From the NCBI GenBank assembly GCA_015680685.1, contig MNCI01027259.1:51818-115817 (forward strand): a DNA stretch of 64,000 bases. Reading direction: 5' to 3'. Made by a program: the position numbers and the translations under genes. The notes under the pieces are model-generated. The model was given only the letters and a program-made list of their open reading frames with translations. It was not told the origin of the DNA and did no database searches. This document shows, in pieces, positions 32,076 to 44,015 of this stretch (positions are counted from its first letter, which is position 1; each line of letters begins with the position of its first letter). The stretch is from Gnetum montanum. Lineage: Eukaryota; Streptophyta; Gnetopsida; Gnetales; Gnetaceae.

Positions 32076-34775
32076 ATGGCACCCAAACTGAGGCATCCAA
32101 GGGGCAAAGGACCATCAAAACTGAGGGACAAGTGCCCATGAATAGGAAGGGGATGAGGCATGCAATAACTAGAGCATGTGAAGGGCTATCATGCAATTGG
32201 CCCCCTCTACGAAGGACCTAATGTGGAATCTGTCCATCAGATTCCCGAAGAGGAGATTCCCAACCAGCAATCGCAAGGGAATGAGACTCTGGGGATAGCA
32301 CCATGACTTGAGGTAACCTTGACCCAAGCCTGTCTTGATGCTATCAAGCCATGCAAAGTGCAACAGATGGTCCTCCAAGAGCTAAACTTTGGACCATTCC
32401 TCGAGAATGCACCAGAAGATGTGAAGCTCCAACTGCAAAACTCTCCGATGTGGCCAATCATCACAACCAGTGGTGAATGGTACTTAGGAAAGATCTATCT
32501 CTTCTGGACAAATCGGCAACTAGGATCTAGAGTAAGAATCAAATACATTTATGTCTCTTATTTTTTAGAGGCAATAGCACAAGCTCTAGGGTTTCCCTAG
32601 ACCAGAGTAGATGTGGTGGAGATGCCAAAATAAGAGGACCCTGAGGTAAAAAGGGAGTGGATCAGGTGGTGCTATGGGGTAGACTGCAAGGATTTTAACT
32701 CTCTAACCATAGTGGAGAGGGTATATTCAAAGATCACATCTTACCACCTGAATCTAATGGTAAGATCCAACAAAATCATGGCCTTCTCCACTCATGCATG
32801 TGCCGCTCTAAGTGGGAAGTTCTTGATGAGTCTTCCACAATTACTATTTTTGGAAATTGAAAAAGGTTCACTGAAAGCAAATGTGGAAGACGAGCTCTCC
32901 CCTTTCCCTACCTAATTAGAAAGTTATGCAAATGGGCAAGGATAGCACGATACACCAATGACACAATCTAACACATCCCAATTGCCTCATGACATGAAAT
33001 GATGAATGATAGGACTCCAGCCACGATGCAAATTGAGGAGGAGCAACAACCACCTCCACCACCTATGCAAACAACAAGGTCAGGTTTGCAAACCATTGCA
33101 GAACACATTCGTGAGATCTGAAAAATTCTCTTAAGCTAGCAAGAGAAATCTGGTAGGACTAGTGGAGGAGAACACCCTTCAGTTTATCACCCTGCAATGA
33201 GCCACTCGGAGCAAGTGGCTCGATCAGTTAGCTTGCTGGAAAGAGTAGGGCCGATGTTCTCCGCTGCCTGAACGCAAGTACCAGCAAGGATAGATCCTAG
33301 TGTTTGAGAGGTAACAATATCAACCTAGCAACTATTTACTGAAATCTCTGGGAATGCTGCTACCTTCTCAGTACACTTGGAAGATGGTGAAGGGGTAACA
33401 GTCTTGGTGATGTAGCACCAATAATGGAAGATTGCAGCCGAAGTGGTTGCTGATACAATTGCTATAGCTTTGAACTTACCGGTGGCACCTGTACCAAATA
33501 TTCATGGACTTCAAGATGTACATACATCTTCTGAAACCTCATATAGCAAGATCGATGCAACGCAACATGAGGAATTGTTGGATTAACTGGTGGGAACTAG
33601 GCAACCACTTCCGGATGTCTTTGACCTTCTGGACAACATCACTACAACCTAGTCGGAGTTGCTCTTGGCAAGGGGTAAGAGCCTCATTTTGGAAGGAAAC
33701 TTGAAACTGCACAAGAGGCCTATCAACTCTTAGCAATAGAAGTGGCCCAACTAAGAACCCAACTTGCCGATCCAGCTCTCCTCAACTATGAAATCACCAA
33801 AGATGAAGCTTTTCAATAGCTTCAGCTCAAAATTTAGATAGTTGAGGATGAGTGAGAGTCGGCGATCTTTGATAAATCCTTGGCAGACATTCAAGCATAT
33901 ACTTTAAATAAGGACTTGATGGAGGTTTTCTAGGAGAACGTTAGGTTGACCACGGAGGTTCATCACCTACGTAATGTTGGTGTGGAAAATGAGCACATGA
34001 AAAACTTTATCCACCAACAGTAGGAAGAACTAGCTAGGGTGAATGCTAACATGAGAAGGTTGGCAGCTGAGAACCAAAATCTGTCCATGGAGGAGGTTCA
34101 GGCTTTGTGAAAAAAATTTGCCATCGAAATTGCCAGTTGGAAGAATGAGGCCTTAAAGTTTGAAAAAATCAAGAATCATTACAAGGACCAAGTGGGACTG
34201 CAAAAGGAAGTAAATGAGAAGCAGATTCAAGTTGCGAAGGCCAAAATGACCCAATCACTCCAGCAACTTCAAGAAGGAGGCGAAGTATGGCAACCTGTCT
34301 TTCATGGGTTGAATGCCTACAATCAGGCTAAAATCTGCCTTAAGGAGCTATAGATTGAAGAAATGACAGAGTATATGGAGCTTTCCAACCTTTGCTATGC
34401 AAACCTGGCCATGCTCATAGTTGGGAGACCATGGTCCAAATTGGAGAAACAAGTGGCCACCTCATACTCTTTATATGAGGGTGAGTTCCAAGCACACAAA
34501 GCAACAAAGTAGCAATTGAAAATAGCAAACGAGGAACTCAAGGTTCTCCATAAGAGTTTTGAAGGATAGCGTGCAATCGCAGAGAACTTGGCCCATCGGA
34601 TGAATGACTACCAGTAGCTGCAAGCATCAATCCGAGCATTTGACATTGAATGAAAGTAGTTCATAGCCTAGTTTGTCAACCTAAAAGAACTCTTTCTGAT
34701 GCTGCCATGCCCTTGGGAGGTTCCAGTTCCAGCACACATTGATGAAGCTTCCTAGATAGTGAAAAATCCTAGAAG
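32076..34775 (+). pseudogene. ORF2 of element D: large coiled-coil protein of an unrecognised family
   Basis: Starts ATG (MAPKLRHPRGKGPSKLRDK) and spans about 900 codons with stops mostly from CAG, CAA or CGA. Block 1 (32319-32600): VQQMVLQELNFGPFLEN, SPMWPIITTSGEWYLGKIYL, VSYFLEAIAQALGFP. Block 2 (32650-32915): EWIRWCYGVDCKDFNSL and ACAALSGKFLMSLPQLLF. A Pro-rich hinge (EEEQQPPPPPMQ, about 33035). Block 3 (33320-33690): TEISGNAATFSVHLEDGEG and TQHEELLD. Block 4 (33700-34640): long heptad-rich coiled coil (EVAQLRTQLADPALL, MRRLAAENQNLSMEEVQAL). C-terminus LPCPWEVPVPAHIDEAS-stop-IVKNPRSKEK. The whole length is matched by element G on the opposite strand. Function unknown; a structural or RNA/DNA-packaging role is only a guess. 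Confidence 0.75.
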
Positions 34776-35167
34776 CAAAGAGAAAAAATGAGGGCTCTCT
34801 TGGAGGCTTTCTGGCTGCCTTTAGAAGTTGTAGTCACTACGGGACAATTGTCATTCGTACCACCACCACCGCATGGGCCAGAGGCTAGTGAAGGTCCGTC
34901 GAAACCACCACCCCCAAGGACGGTGTGACCTTCTTTAGTAATTTTTGCATCCTTCTTCATGGCAAAGACTCCAGGACCGGCAAGGTGTTCAATTTTATCT
35001 CTGAACACCATCATTTTTGTAACTTTTCCTTCTCTAGAACTCAGGCACTTGGTAAAGTTAATGTTATGTCATGTGTGTGTCAAGTCATCTATGTTGTAAA
35101 TAAAAGTCCATACCTTCCAAATTGTAAGAGGAACTTGAGGATGAGTTTTCACTCAGTCATGGGGATA

Positions 35168-36071
35168 TGATGAAGTATTTGTCGGTAGCCATGTTTACTA
35201 GGCTGCGTATATGGGACCCCGTATACGCAGTCGTGTCGACGCAGCCCCGTCGATGCATCCTTCCATACATCGACGTGGCTCCGTTTACATGGCACCTATT
35301 TTGACCTATAAATAAGAGGGCCTTCTGCCTCATTGAGGTATCCTTTTGTTAGTTGTAGTGAAGTTCTTGTAGTTTGTTCCCATAGGAGATAGAATATTTT
35401 CCAAGTGCCCATAGTAGGTGTAAAGAAGGTGTTCAACTCTTTATTCGAGCACTGATGTATCTGAGCCCATTGGCGTGAATAGCAATAAAGACAAGCTTTC
35501 AAGCATTCCTTGCAGCATTTGGACTTAGTCATTTATTGCATTTAATATTTTAATGTTTCTATGCTTTGATAATTACTTAAGTTTCTCTTATTACTAGTTT
35601 AATTGTTATCACTCATTTAGAGTTCATATAAACCATAAGTACGACCATCTCAAACGTAAATCCAACACTTGGTAACCCAATGATGCCTAACATTTGGTAA
35701 CCCAGTAGTGGTTAGGAAATGCCCAGGACGTGCCCGGAAGATGGGATCAAATACTTATGCTAGGAATAGTTAAGATACATATTAGGATAATTATAGGTTA
35801 AATAATATTTTATTCCTTAACTTTCATACCTTAATTAGACACCAAAAGATAAAGTAAAAAATATAAAAATCAGTTGCCTAAATCTCACTTAACCATTACC
35901 ACTAGATACTCACAAATGAGGTTGAGAAGACAAAAACTGTTCTAACAAAGGGTTTTGCTGGTTAGAGGTCTAGTGTATGTTAAGTGCTTACAGTCTACGG
36001 AATTCAACTGAGTTGCATGTGAATGCCCATGATTCACATGGTTGGGTGTAGGGGTACCTAGCCGCTGATCA
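35168..36071 (+). repeat. 3' LTR of element D
   Basis: Starts TGATGAAGTATTTGTCGGTA; TATAAATA at 35307-35314; TTTATTCGAG at 35440-35449; ends GGGGTACCTAGCCGCTGATCA. About 30 bases of the palindrome block present in the 5' LTR are missing here. Confidence 0.85.
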
Positions 36072-37848
36072 TTTATGTTGACAAAGTTAGTGTTCTAAGG
36101 GGATAGAAAGGTCACTAAAGAGTCTAGGTAATGTATCTAGTTGTTACCAATAAGATTATTTGATGAATTAATTGGTGAATTAGATTGATCAAGAAGATGT
36201 ATATCAATTTTTCATGTAACCAAATCATACTACAAAACATAGAGAGTCATAATCTTGTTCCAACAAGGTGTATGATAGCTATAAAGAATAATGGTCTAGG
36301 AGAGAATCCAGGAATGAGAATGAAAGTGGAGATATATAATGTGCTAGCATGATCCTTAGCTAGTGAGAGACAACATCCACTATTTCCACCACAAGCCTTA
36401 GACTAGCATGAGTATTGATATCCATGCATCTTAGCAGAGTTACAAGATTTGAATGTTGATGTCTTATGCCTATACAAATTCTTACCATGGAAATTTCTAT
36501 ACCAATTCCAACTGAACTTGGAAAAGATGGCATACAAAGATATTTATAAACAAAAAGGTTCTTTTGGAAGTTTTCCTTTTTGAGCCATATAGATTAGCCT
36601 ATTGTGGAAATCATAACATGGATGGTTACACGATCTTTTATTAAGAAGAAAAGTTTGAATTAGTATAAAAATTTAAATAGTGTTTAGAAGACAGAATTTT
36701 TGAAATCGCAAAACTTCAAATCATTGGAATGAAAGAATGATCAAGATTCTGGAGAAGCCACATAGCTTTGGCATTGATGCTAACAATCTAGTTACCAGAA
36801 AGATATATATACATGGTTAACACATATTTAAGTGCTAAATCAACATGTCCAAATGTTAGACTATGCTAAGGAGCATACTTGATTAAGAAAATAATGAAAG
36901 TTTGAAGAATAAGTTATTCCTAAGCCTTACCAATTCAGTGCCAATTGTCCTTTGTAGACACTTCAATGCAAAAGTTGGAAGTACTGTTTATCAATTCTTA
37001 AAATATGGATGTCTAAAAGAATCCTTGGAAGATGAACCTAATTTGAAGAAGATGTTTCCATCAATTCAACATACAATTTCATTTTTGGCTTACTTCAAAT
37101 CTTCAATAGATAAATCAAATTTCAAAATTTAGAAATAGATAATGTTAATAGATAGTACTCATCAAGAACCATAGTTTAGTAATTACTCTGCCATGATTAA
37201 TGAAGATGGATCAACAACATTCTTCATTGAGACCTTGGATTATATTTGGTATGATGTCCAATTCTTCCAACTTACCAAGATACTAGAGTTAATTTCTAAA
37301 GAAGAAGTTGAGAAGAAGCAAGATTAAGCCTTTCCATCCTAAGCAAAATCATCTAATCATATACCACTTATGGTAAAATTACATCTATTTCCATTATTTC
37401 TTAAGGTTGATCAAGATTAGGAGGTATCTTAACCTTACTTTTATTTATGATTTTCATTATTATTTAATTTATATTTTAATCTGATAAGTAAAATTTCTAT
37501 GGTAATTCAAGTTAAGAATAAGGATTTTCCCTACCTTCACTTGGATGACCATATACAAGTTGTGCTTTATGTGACCCTAGTTAGGACTAGTGATTGGTGG
37601 TTGGTAGATCTTTATTTCAACTCTTATCATTATCTTAGAAAATGAGGTAAGTATTAATAAATTAATATTTAAATTCCTATATATTCTTCTAACATATGTC
37701 TTGCTTGCAAAATAAGCAAGAAATAACTTCAAGTCCAAAAGAGAAATCAAATTATTAGAGCATAAGACCATAAAAAGAAGCATTAGAGCTAAAAAAAGTT
37801 GGTGAGCATGGACTCATTCAAAGACGAATGAAACCTATGAGGCTAGAT
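36072..37848 (+). pseudogene. F interior downstream of D: unrecognised broken ORF
   Basis: Protein-like frames such as LEKPHSFGIDANNLVTRKIY (about 36750-36815) and, at 36902-37132, FNAKVGSTVYQFLKYGCLKE with LKKMFPSIQHTISFLAYFKS, continuing past TAG to NEDGSTTFFIETLDYIWYDV. No retroelement enzyme motif is seen. Probably the coding remnant of F. Confidence 0.4.
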
Positions 37849-38419
37849 TATAATGTCTCCATTCTCAAATGTTGTTGCTACATAACGAAGATGGTGCCTC
37901 TTCATAACAAGTGTTATCATTATTATAATAAGACACCAAAAGGAGAGTTGTAATTAAGACTTGAAAGGGCATATTGTAATAACAAACATCTCTTTTGAGG
38001 TAACCTTTGTGGATTTGACCTAAGGTATTTATACTCAGGTGTAGAGGTTGTATCAACATGGAGTTGCAGAGCTGGTAAAGATAATTAACAAGTGCTAGGT
38101 GATGCAGGACAGGAAGAGGATGAACCATTCTTTCTGGCCAGTGATAGACCTAACCATGGTGGCGATGCTAGATTGCTTCTAAGGGATAGATGTCGAAGGA
38201 AGAAGACCACAATGAACACCAGAGCATAATCTAGATACACTATTCCACTTTAATAAAGCATTTTTCTCTTTTCCATTTTGCATTTTCACTATTATTTTCT
38301 TTATGCATAATGTCAAATGTTACATATATTTGATGTTTGGTATATTATTTTTTTACGCATAATGTTTAATATAATGTATATTTGACATTTGCTCTAACAT
38401 TCGTGAACAAGATGTCACA
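37849..38419 (+). repeat. 3' LTR of element F
   Basis: Starts TATAATGTCTCC (TG changed to TA) and ends GATGTCACA. It aligns with 20154-20725 without large gaps. Confidence 0.8.
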
Positions 38420-38424
38420 CTAGG

Positions 38425-39104
38425 AAATAGGTAACAAATGAATAATAATATTTAAAAATTTAGAGTACCTCAAATCATCATTGAAAAGAAAGTCTAAAGA
38501 AAAAGGCAACAATTTTGGGATGTCTTTTCAGATTTTTTTCCTTATAACTAATCCTGAAAAATCTTCTCTAAGATAAGAAATGAATGAGATCTTGCTTTTA
38601 TTCAAAGGCACTTTCAAAGGTTTTCACTTCTTACTAAAGGATTTCTTATAAAGCTCTCTATAAACATAAAAGGATAAGCATCTACAAATCTCTTTCTTTT
38701 GCAAATCTCTCTTCAGCACATTGAAGTGAAGAGAGTCAGCTTTTTCCCAAGAATTTGAAGGTTTCTACACGATTCAAAAACTTTGAGATGAAATTCAAAC
38801 CGTTCTACTAATCTTCAAATTTTCGTTTCCCCGAAGATGGGAAGTGTTTTTGTTTTCAACAACACAGTTTACAACAGCAGAGAATTATTTTGCTAGAAAG
38901 CCAGTATACAAATTTTCAGCACAGCCTTTACGGTACATGTAATAGCCTCTTAGATTGGAATTGGAAGCACGTTGAATCATTTACACATCTTGTGCAGTTT
39001 TCTTAAAACAAATGGTCCTTCGAACAACAAACTAAGTACTCCTTGAACCAATAAAACACACTAAATGCCGGGTCCAAACAAATAATCATAAAATCAAAGA
39101 ACCA
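38425..39104. other. Region 3' of the C2-like gene
   Basis: No frames of note. It should contain the 3' untranslated region of the minus-strand gene; AATAAA-like words on the minus strand occur near 38600 (TGAATAAAAG), but the end cannot be fixed from sequence. Confidence 0.4.
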
Positions 39105-39707
39105 TCATATTCCCCACTCAAGAGGGTTGTAGGATGCCATGTTTCCTCTGGCTGCCAAAAGAAAATCTGCTGCAGCCATGTTTCCCCAAACTGTGTGAGT
39201 AAGAGAACTCCTAACAGCCACTCGCTCTTTCTTCGTAACAGGAACACAAACTTTCTTATTAAATCCTGCTGCTGCTCCGTTCCTGTTCATGATTGAAAGA
39301 ACAATGTGCAAACTAGGAACATCATTGTTCAATTCATCGCTGCAGTCATGCACTTTGCAGGCTCTTGCTGATGATGCAAGGGGAAACCATCTGTCCAACT
39401 TTGGGGGAGACGGATCAAGCAATGCTTGCAATCCTACCATGACATTTCCAACATTCTTGGACTTGCCAAACTTGAACATCCCAGAATGCCCTTTCCTTCT
39501 CAGCCCAATTACCAGGCAAGCATCCTTGAAAGGCTCTGTTGTTTTCCTGCAAACCAGATTTGCTTCAATTTTCTCTCCAAATTGCACATCAAAAGATGGA
39601 GAACAAGAACCATTGCTGCTCAGGAAATGACATCTCATGAACAAATCGCTATGATTCTCCTTCAAATTCATTGCATCCACAACCTCCAGTATCACCCTCA
39701 TATCCAT
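39105..39707 (-). CDS. C2-domain-like protein, 200 residues
   Basis: The only long uninterrupted, non-transposon frame in the window, with clearly higher GC and balanced codon use. It opens MDMRVILEVVDAMNLKEN (residues 1-18), the first strand of a C2 fold (V-x-L-x-V-x-x-A-x-x-L), followed by FDVQFGEKIEANLV (39-52), CLVIGLRRKG (64-73), VGNVMVGLQALL (86-97), DRWFPLAS (105-112) and PSLHIVLSIM (131-140), all typical in place and kind for C2 strands. The Asp residues of Ca-binding loops are mostly absent, so Ca-independent binding is likely. The tail (141-200) is basic then hydrophobic, ending PLEWGI. A single exon fits; the start is the first ATG of the frame, with upstream ATGs in other frames. 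Neighbours are transposons; no operon logic applies. Confidence 0.7.
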   Translation of the reverse strand: MDMRVILEVVDAMNLKENHSDLFMRCHFLSSNGSCSPSFDVQFGEKIEANLVCRKTTEPFKDACLVIGLRRKGHSGMFKFGKSKNVGNVMVGLQALLDPSPPKLDRWFPLASSARACKVHDCSDELNNDVPSLHIVLSIMNRNGAAAGFNKKVCVPVTKKERVAVRSSLTHTVWGNMAAADFLLAARGNMASYNPLEWGI

Positions 39708-40470
39708 ACTAACTGCTCACAAACCCCAAAATTGTAGAAACCCAGATATCTTAGAATCAGAAATGGCAGCTCGCTGCAGCTCATATCATGAAGCAACTGA
39801 TCAGAGATGGCTTGTGAATTTGTAGGCAAATAATGGAAGAAGTCCCCCTGTTACATCTGTGTGATTCTTTTTTTTACACTTAACAGTGAAATTCCTGCAG
39901 AATGCTAAGGTTAGTCAAATCATGGCAGGCAGGCAGAAGATAAGATCCATCATGGGAGCTGTGCAGATAAGTGATTGCATCTTCTCAAGGACCCCCAACC
40001 CACCACCTTATCTAACACCTTGGCCTAACGCATCTAATCTCGGTACTGTAGAATAAATCTCGTTGATGGCAAAATCACAGAGCAATATGCGGATATCCGA
40101 TACAAATCATGCTCGCTCATATGCACAAGATGTCTTTATCCTAAAGTGGTTCAAGGATTGTGGGGGCCCTGCATGATTTGTGTTCTCCTTCAGGGGCGGC
40201 TGCAGTTCCTTTCGCCTGCAAGTTGTGATACAAAAGCGCATGTACCACTTTTTCATTTTTGCTATTGCTGTTGCTGCTTTATTCAAATTTGCAAAAGGTG
40301 CTCTTTAATGACACTGGTATGATCGAGATGTTTTAATAAGCTGTGGACAGGTTCCAGTGCATTCATCTTACTTTGATGGGTTTCTAAATTCCAAAATTAT
40401 TGTTGGATATGGCCAGTTGTTCCATATAAAGAGATATACATCCACTCCCTTTCATGAATCTTTTATTTTA
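39708..40470. other. Upstream region of the C2-like gene
   Basis: Non-repetitive looking, moderate GC. It should hold the promoter and 5' leader of the minus-strand gene; no TATA box can be named with confidence. Confidence 0.35.
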
Positions 40471-43400
40471 TTTAAAAAATGTGCTCTTTACCAATCTGCG
40501 TGAAGGCGGCTGCATTGGATTTCCACACTTGTAAGTGGAAGAAGTCACGTCTAACGTGCCGAGGTAGCATTTCCATTACTTTTGCTCGTCTAAGGTTTGC
40601 ACATACAAACAAATGAAATGATTGCAAGATAAAATCCAAGATTACCGGGCTATCAGAAAACATACAAACTCAATTATTAGAGCCAGTCCTCCGTTATTCT
40701 ATTAAATGTGCGGCTTTGCATAATTTTTGAGCTGCACTTTGATAGACGAAATCTTATTTAAGATGTTTCAACTATGAGAATCTTGCAATATGGCAAGTTG
40801 TAGAGTTAGCAGCGCACTGCAACTTTCCTGTACTCTTTTTGGGAGAATTGAACAAGTTGCATAGAAAAGGGGAAAGAATATTAGTTGAAGGTATATTTGA
40901 TATATATCCCACTCAAGTACCGGTGATAGTAAACATCTTATCAAACTTTCAAACTATTAAGGTTTTTCGTTACGTAAAAGAGGGCTTATTTTTTGATATT
41001 TTAATATTTGTTAAATATGTTTAATTAGATCAAATATAATTTATATATAGTAAAGTAGAAGAGCATGTATCTAAATTCCAATTTGATATTTTAAGGATAA
41101 TTAATCAGAAAACAAGCACATGTGAAATTCAACTTCTACTTCCACCATCTACAATCTTTGTTTCATTCAAGTGCTCTAACCTTAAAATTTTTGAGAAGGT
41201 TTTATAATACAACAATTATTATTTCTTTAAGTACTTTTTAAATTTTTTATTATTTTTATTTTTGATTTTGGTATGTGTTTTGATTATGTTATTAGCATTA
41301 ACAATTTTTTTAATGATTTTGGCGTCATTTCTTTTGACACAAATTTTTTTGTCTGTGTTATTGTATAGTGTTAATGTGGCTTATTTTTTGTTGTTTTGGA
41401 ATTTTGTATGTTGAACTGTTATTTTTTCTCGGTCATATTAAAGTTCCTTGACATAATTGACACTATTTTATTGACTTCTAATTGTTGTTGCTCTATTACA
41501 TGGAGTTTTTAATTGCTACTTTGTGGTATGCTTGCTAGATTGCTAAAAAAACGTCAAAAGAATTGTTATATTCTTTTGTTAAAGTAATTAAAGTATTACA
41601 TCAACAAAATAATGATTTAATGTTTGATTAATACCTACAAATAATTTAAGGAACCTAGAGTCTTTTATTCAAGATGAAGATGTGCAATTAGTCAAGATAT
41701 TGGCTTGATCCTTGCCACCACCATTCATTAGATAATGTGGTTACCTATGTCCTAATTGTTGAGAAGTGAAACATGTAGAACATTTATCTTGAAAATGCTC
41801 AAATTTTCTACAATTGTACTAGGGATTTTGTAGTTAATATAGCCATAGTTATACTATCTTTGATATATATGCTTTCTGAAACTCAACTTTGAATATATTC
41901 CAACTTAAATCAAATCTTATTAATCCTACCTATTTTCCATCATTTTCCTTATCCATCAACTAATACTATGATAGATGTTTTAGTTGGTAAATAGCTAACT
42001 TGACTTCACTCATAAGAATTATAGCTTACACTTGAAACAATATCTTAATTCCTCTAAGCCATTATGCAACTACATAGGAATTATCTTATCCTAAAAAGTT
42101 CAAAGGGTTAAAGCTTTGAAAGTGTGCTATTAATTCTTGGTTAGGTATCGATGCATTATATTCAATATACCTATTAAACCTAGATGTCTTACTTCTATTT
42201 ATTTTTACTATCACTTATGAAGTTTACAAGAACAACGATGAGCAATCTAAATAACCACAAACTTGGAGAGGAGAGAACTTAGACACACATCAAACACTTC
42301 AACCTTAATATTTAAGATACATGAAGCATTGCATCAAATAGAATAACCTATCAAAATTACTAGTAATAGTTATAATTGAGTAATAGAAAGGAAATTAACA
42401 AACATTAATCAAATAAATAGACATGATATAACACTCTAGTGTGTTATAACATAATAATCATGGTGTACAATGGCGATATAGATAAAATGTTAATACGTAA
42501 CATAATAAGAAGTTTGTAAAAGAAGTAATATATTTAAAAACATCAATAAAATGAAACATTATGTTTATCTTACAAGGATAGAACATTTAGTCTATTGACA
42601 AAAGGATTGAAATTTTTAATACTGAATGCTTATCAAAGCCGTCAATCATCAACAAATTAATCTTTGTTGTTAATAGAGGTGAATGAGATGAATCCTTTGG
42701 AAAAGACATGTTTAATGCATTGTTCAATGGTATTTTGAAGTCATTTATAAGACATGGACTTGGAAAGTATTTCACACCCTATGTTTTTGGTTTTTGTGCT
42801 TATGGTTGAGGTTTGTACCTCCTAGGTTTGCATCCTAACCTACCAAATCATACTTCCAAGTTTTGTACATGTTTTTGGCTTCACAGGATGCTTTCATCTT
42901 CATATCCTAGGAACCTTTTGATGTGTTCCTTGGTGTTTCGAATTTCATATGGAATTAGCAAGTAAAGTATGTTAGGATGGGATGCACTCACTACTTAGCA
43001 TCAATGTACCTTACATGTTAGTGTAGGGGCTTTGAAAAATCCCTTGGTAGGCTTGGGATGGCCCCTTTGCTCTTGTTATGCTTTTGAGTTGCGTAAGCTA
43101 TGTTGATGAACCTTCATTGATGCTTGGATGCTAGCAAATGTTTACTATTATGTTGCAAAAACTATAAATACCTAGGATGAACTCTCACATATAAATTAAC
43201 ATAACTTAGTAATTACTTTCATTTGAATCTAGCTTTTGGAATCTTGTTTGTGTGAAGAGCTCTTCCTCCTTTGGGTAAGTTAATTTTTCCCTTGTCTTAT
43301 GTGTGTTATTAGTTGTCACTTCGCAAGTGTGGCTAGAGTTTATTAGAGTGTTACCTTTCCTACATAGCACGGAAGCATTTGGTTTATGCAAAGTCTAGTG

Positions 43401-44015
43401 TTTGCATGGTGAATAAAGCTAATGGTTTTTCCTTGTTTTATAGTTGATATATTAAGCATAAAAATAAAAAAATATTTATTTAATTTTCATTTTGATCTAC
43501 CTCTGATCATTTATTCCTTATCTAAGGAGGTCATGATTGTACAAAATCGTGTTGGGCCAGCAAGGTTATGAATAAGAGGCATTTTATTATATTCCATGAG
43601 TTGTCTTACCTCTATCTCAAAGAGAGATTGTAGTAAGAGCATTACACCTATCCCCAAGAGGAATTGTGATACATGTATGTTTATTATTATTTTATTGCAT
43701 TCCAATTTATGTTTGATGTTTTAAGGATATGAAAGGTCATACATGTTTTCAAGTTGTGTTTGATATTTTTATATAATATCAATGAGAAGCCAAGCTCAAA
43801 TCAATACTTTTAAAGATCTTAGAGTCCATACATGTTTCTCCTTCATATCTTAATTACTCACACTTAGAGCACAAAGCTTAAGATAAGTAGATAGTCTTAA
43901 GAAATGCCCTCAACCTCTCTCAAGTGTTCTCATTTTTATCTTTCACTATTTTCCTTATCTTAGATTCTCTTGCTTATGTCAAGCTCTCTTACTCTTTTTT
44001 CAAGTCATAAACATT
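40471..44015. other. Intergenic AT-rich DNA, possible LTR-like promoter inside
   Basis: No coding domain is visible. Around 43021-43450 there is a TATA box (CTATAAATACC, near 43165) followed by GAAGAGCTCTT and GTGAATAAAGC (near 43409), an order reminiscent of LTR U3/R/U5, but no partner copy was found. Confidence 0.4.

Larger units (their letters stand above)
22658..36071 (+). mobile_element. Large non-autonomous LTR retrotransposon D (gag, protease, ORF2)
   Basis: LTRs at 22658-23588 and 35168-36071 align along their length (starts TGATGAAGT, ends (C/G)ATCA). Flanks GTTAT (22653-22657) and TTTAT (36072-36076) agree at 4 of 5. Order inside: primer site 23596, leader with an antisense gene-like segment, module H (25370), gap, gag (26640-28480), protease (29229-29730), unassigned, internal palindrome plus TATA (31582-31640), ORF2 (32076 to about 34770). 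No RT, RNase H or integrase motifs are seen over 13.4 kb, although 585 bases are N. Confidence 0.8.
20154..38419 (+). mobile_element. Non-autonomous LTR retrotransposon F, hosting nested element D
   Basis: LTRs at 20154-20725 and 37849-38419 (572 and 571 bases) are clearly homologous (GAAGATGGTGCCT, AACAAGTGTTATCATTAT, GACCTAAGGTATTTATACT in both). Flanks CTAGA (20149-20153) and CTAGG (38420-38424) fit a 5-bp target duplication with one change. The primer site follows the first LTR. Own interior is 20726-22657 plus 36072-37848, about 3.7 kb, with no RT or integrase. The LTRs also resemble those of element E, a likely autonomous relative. Confidence 0.8.

Noticed and set aside
43021-43450. Another solo LTR
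   Set aside because: TATA and downstream words look LTR-like, but no second copy or target duplication could be found.
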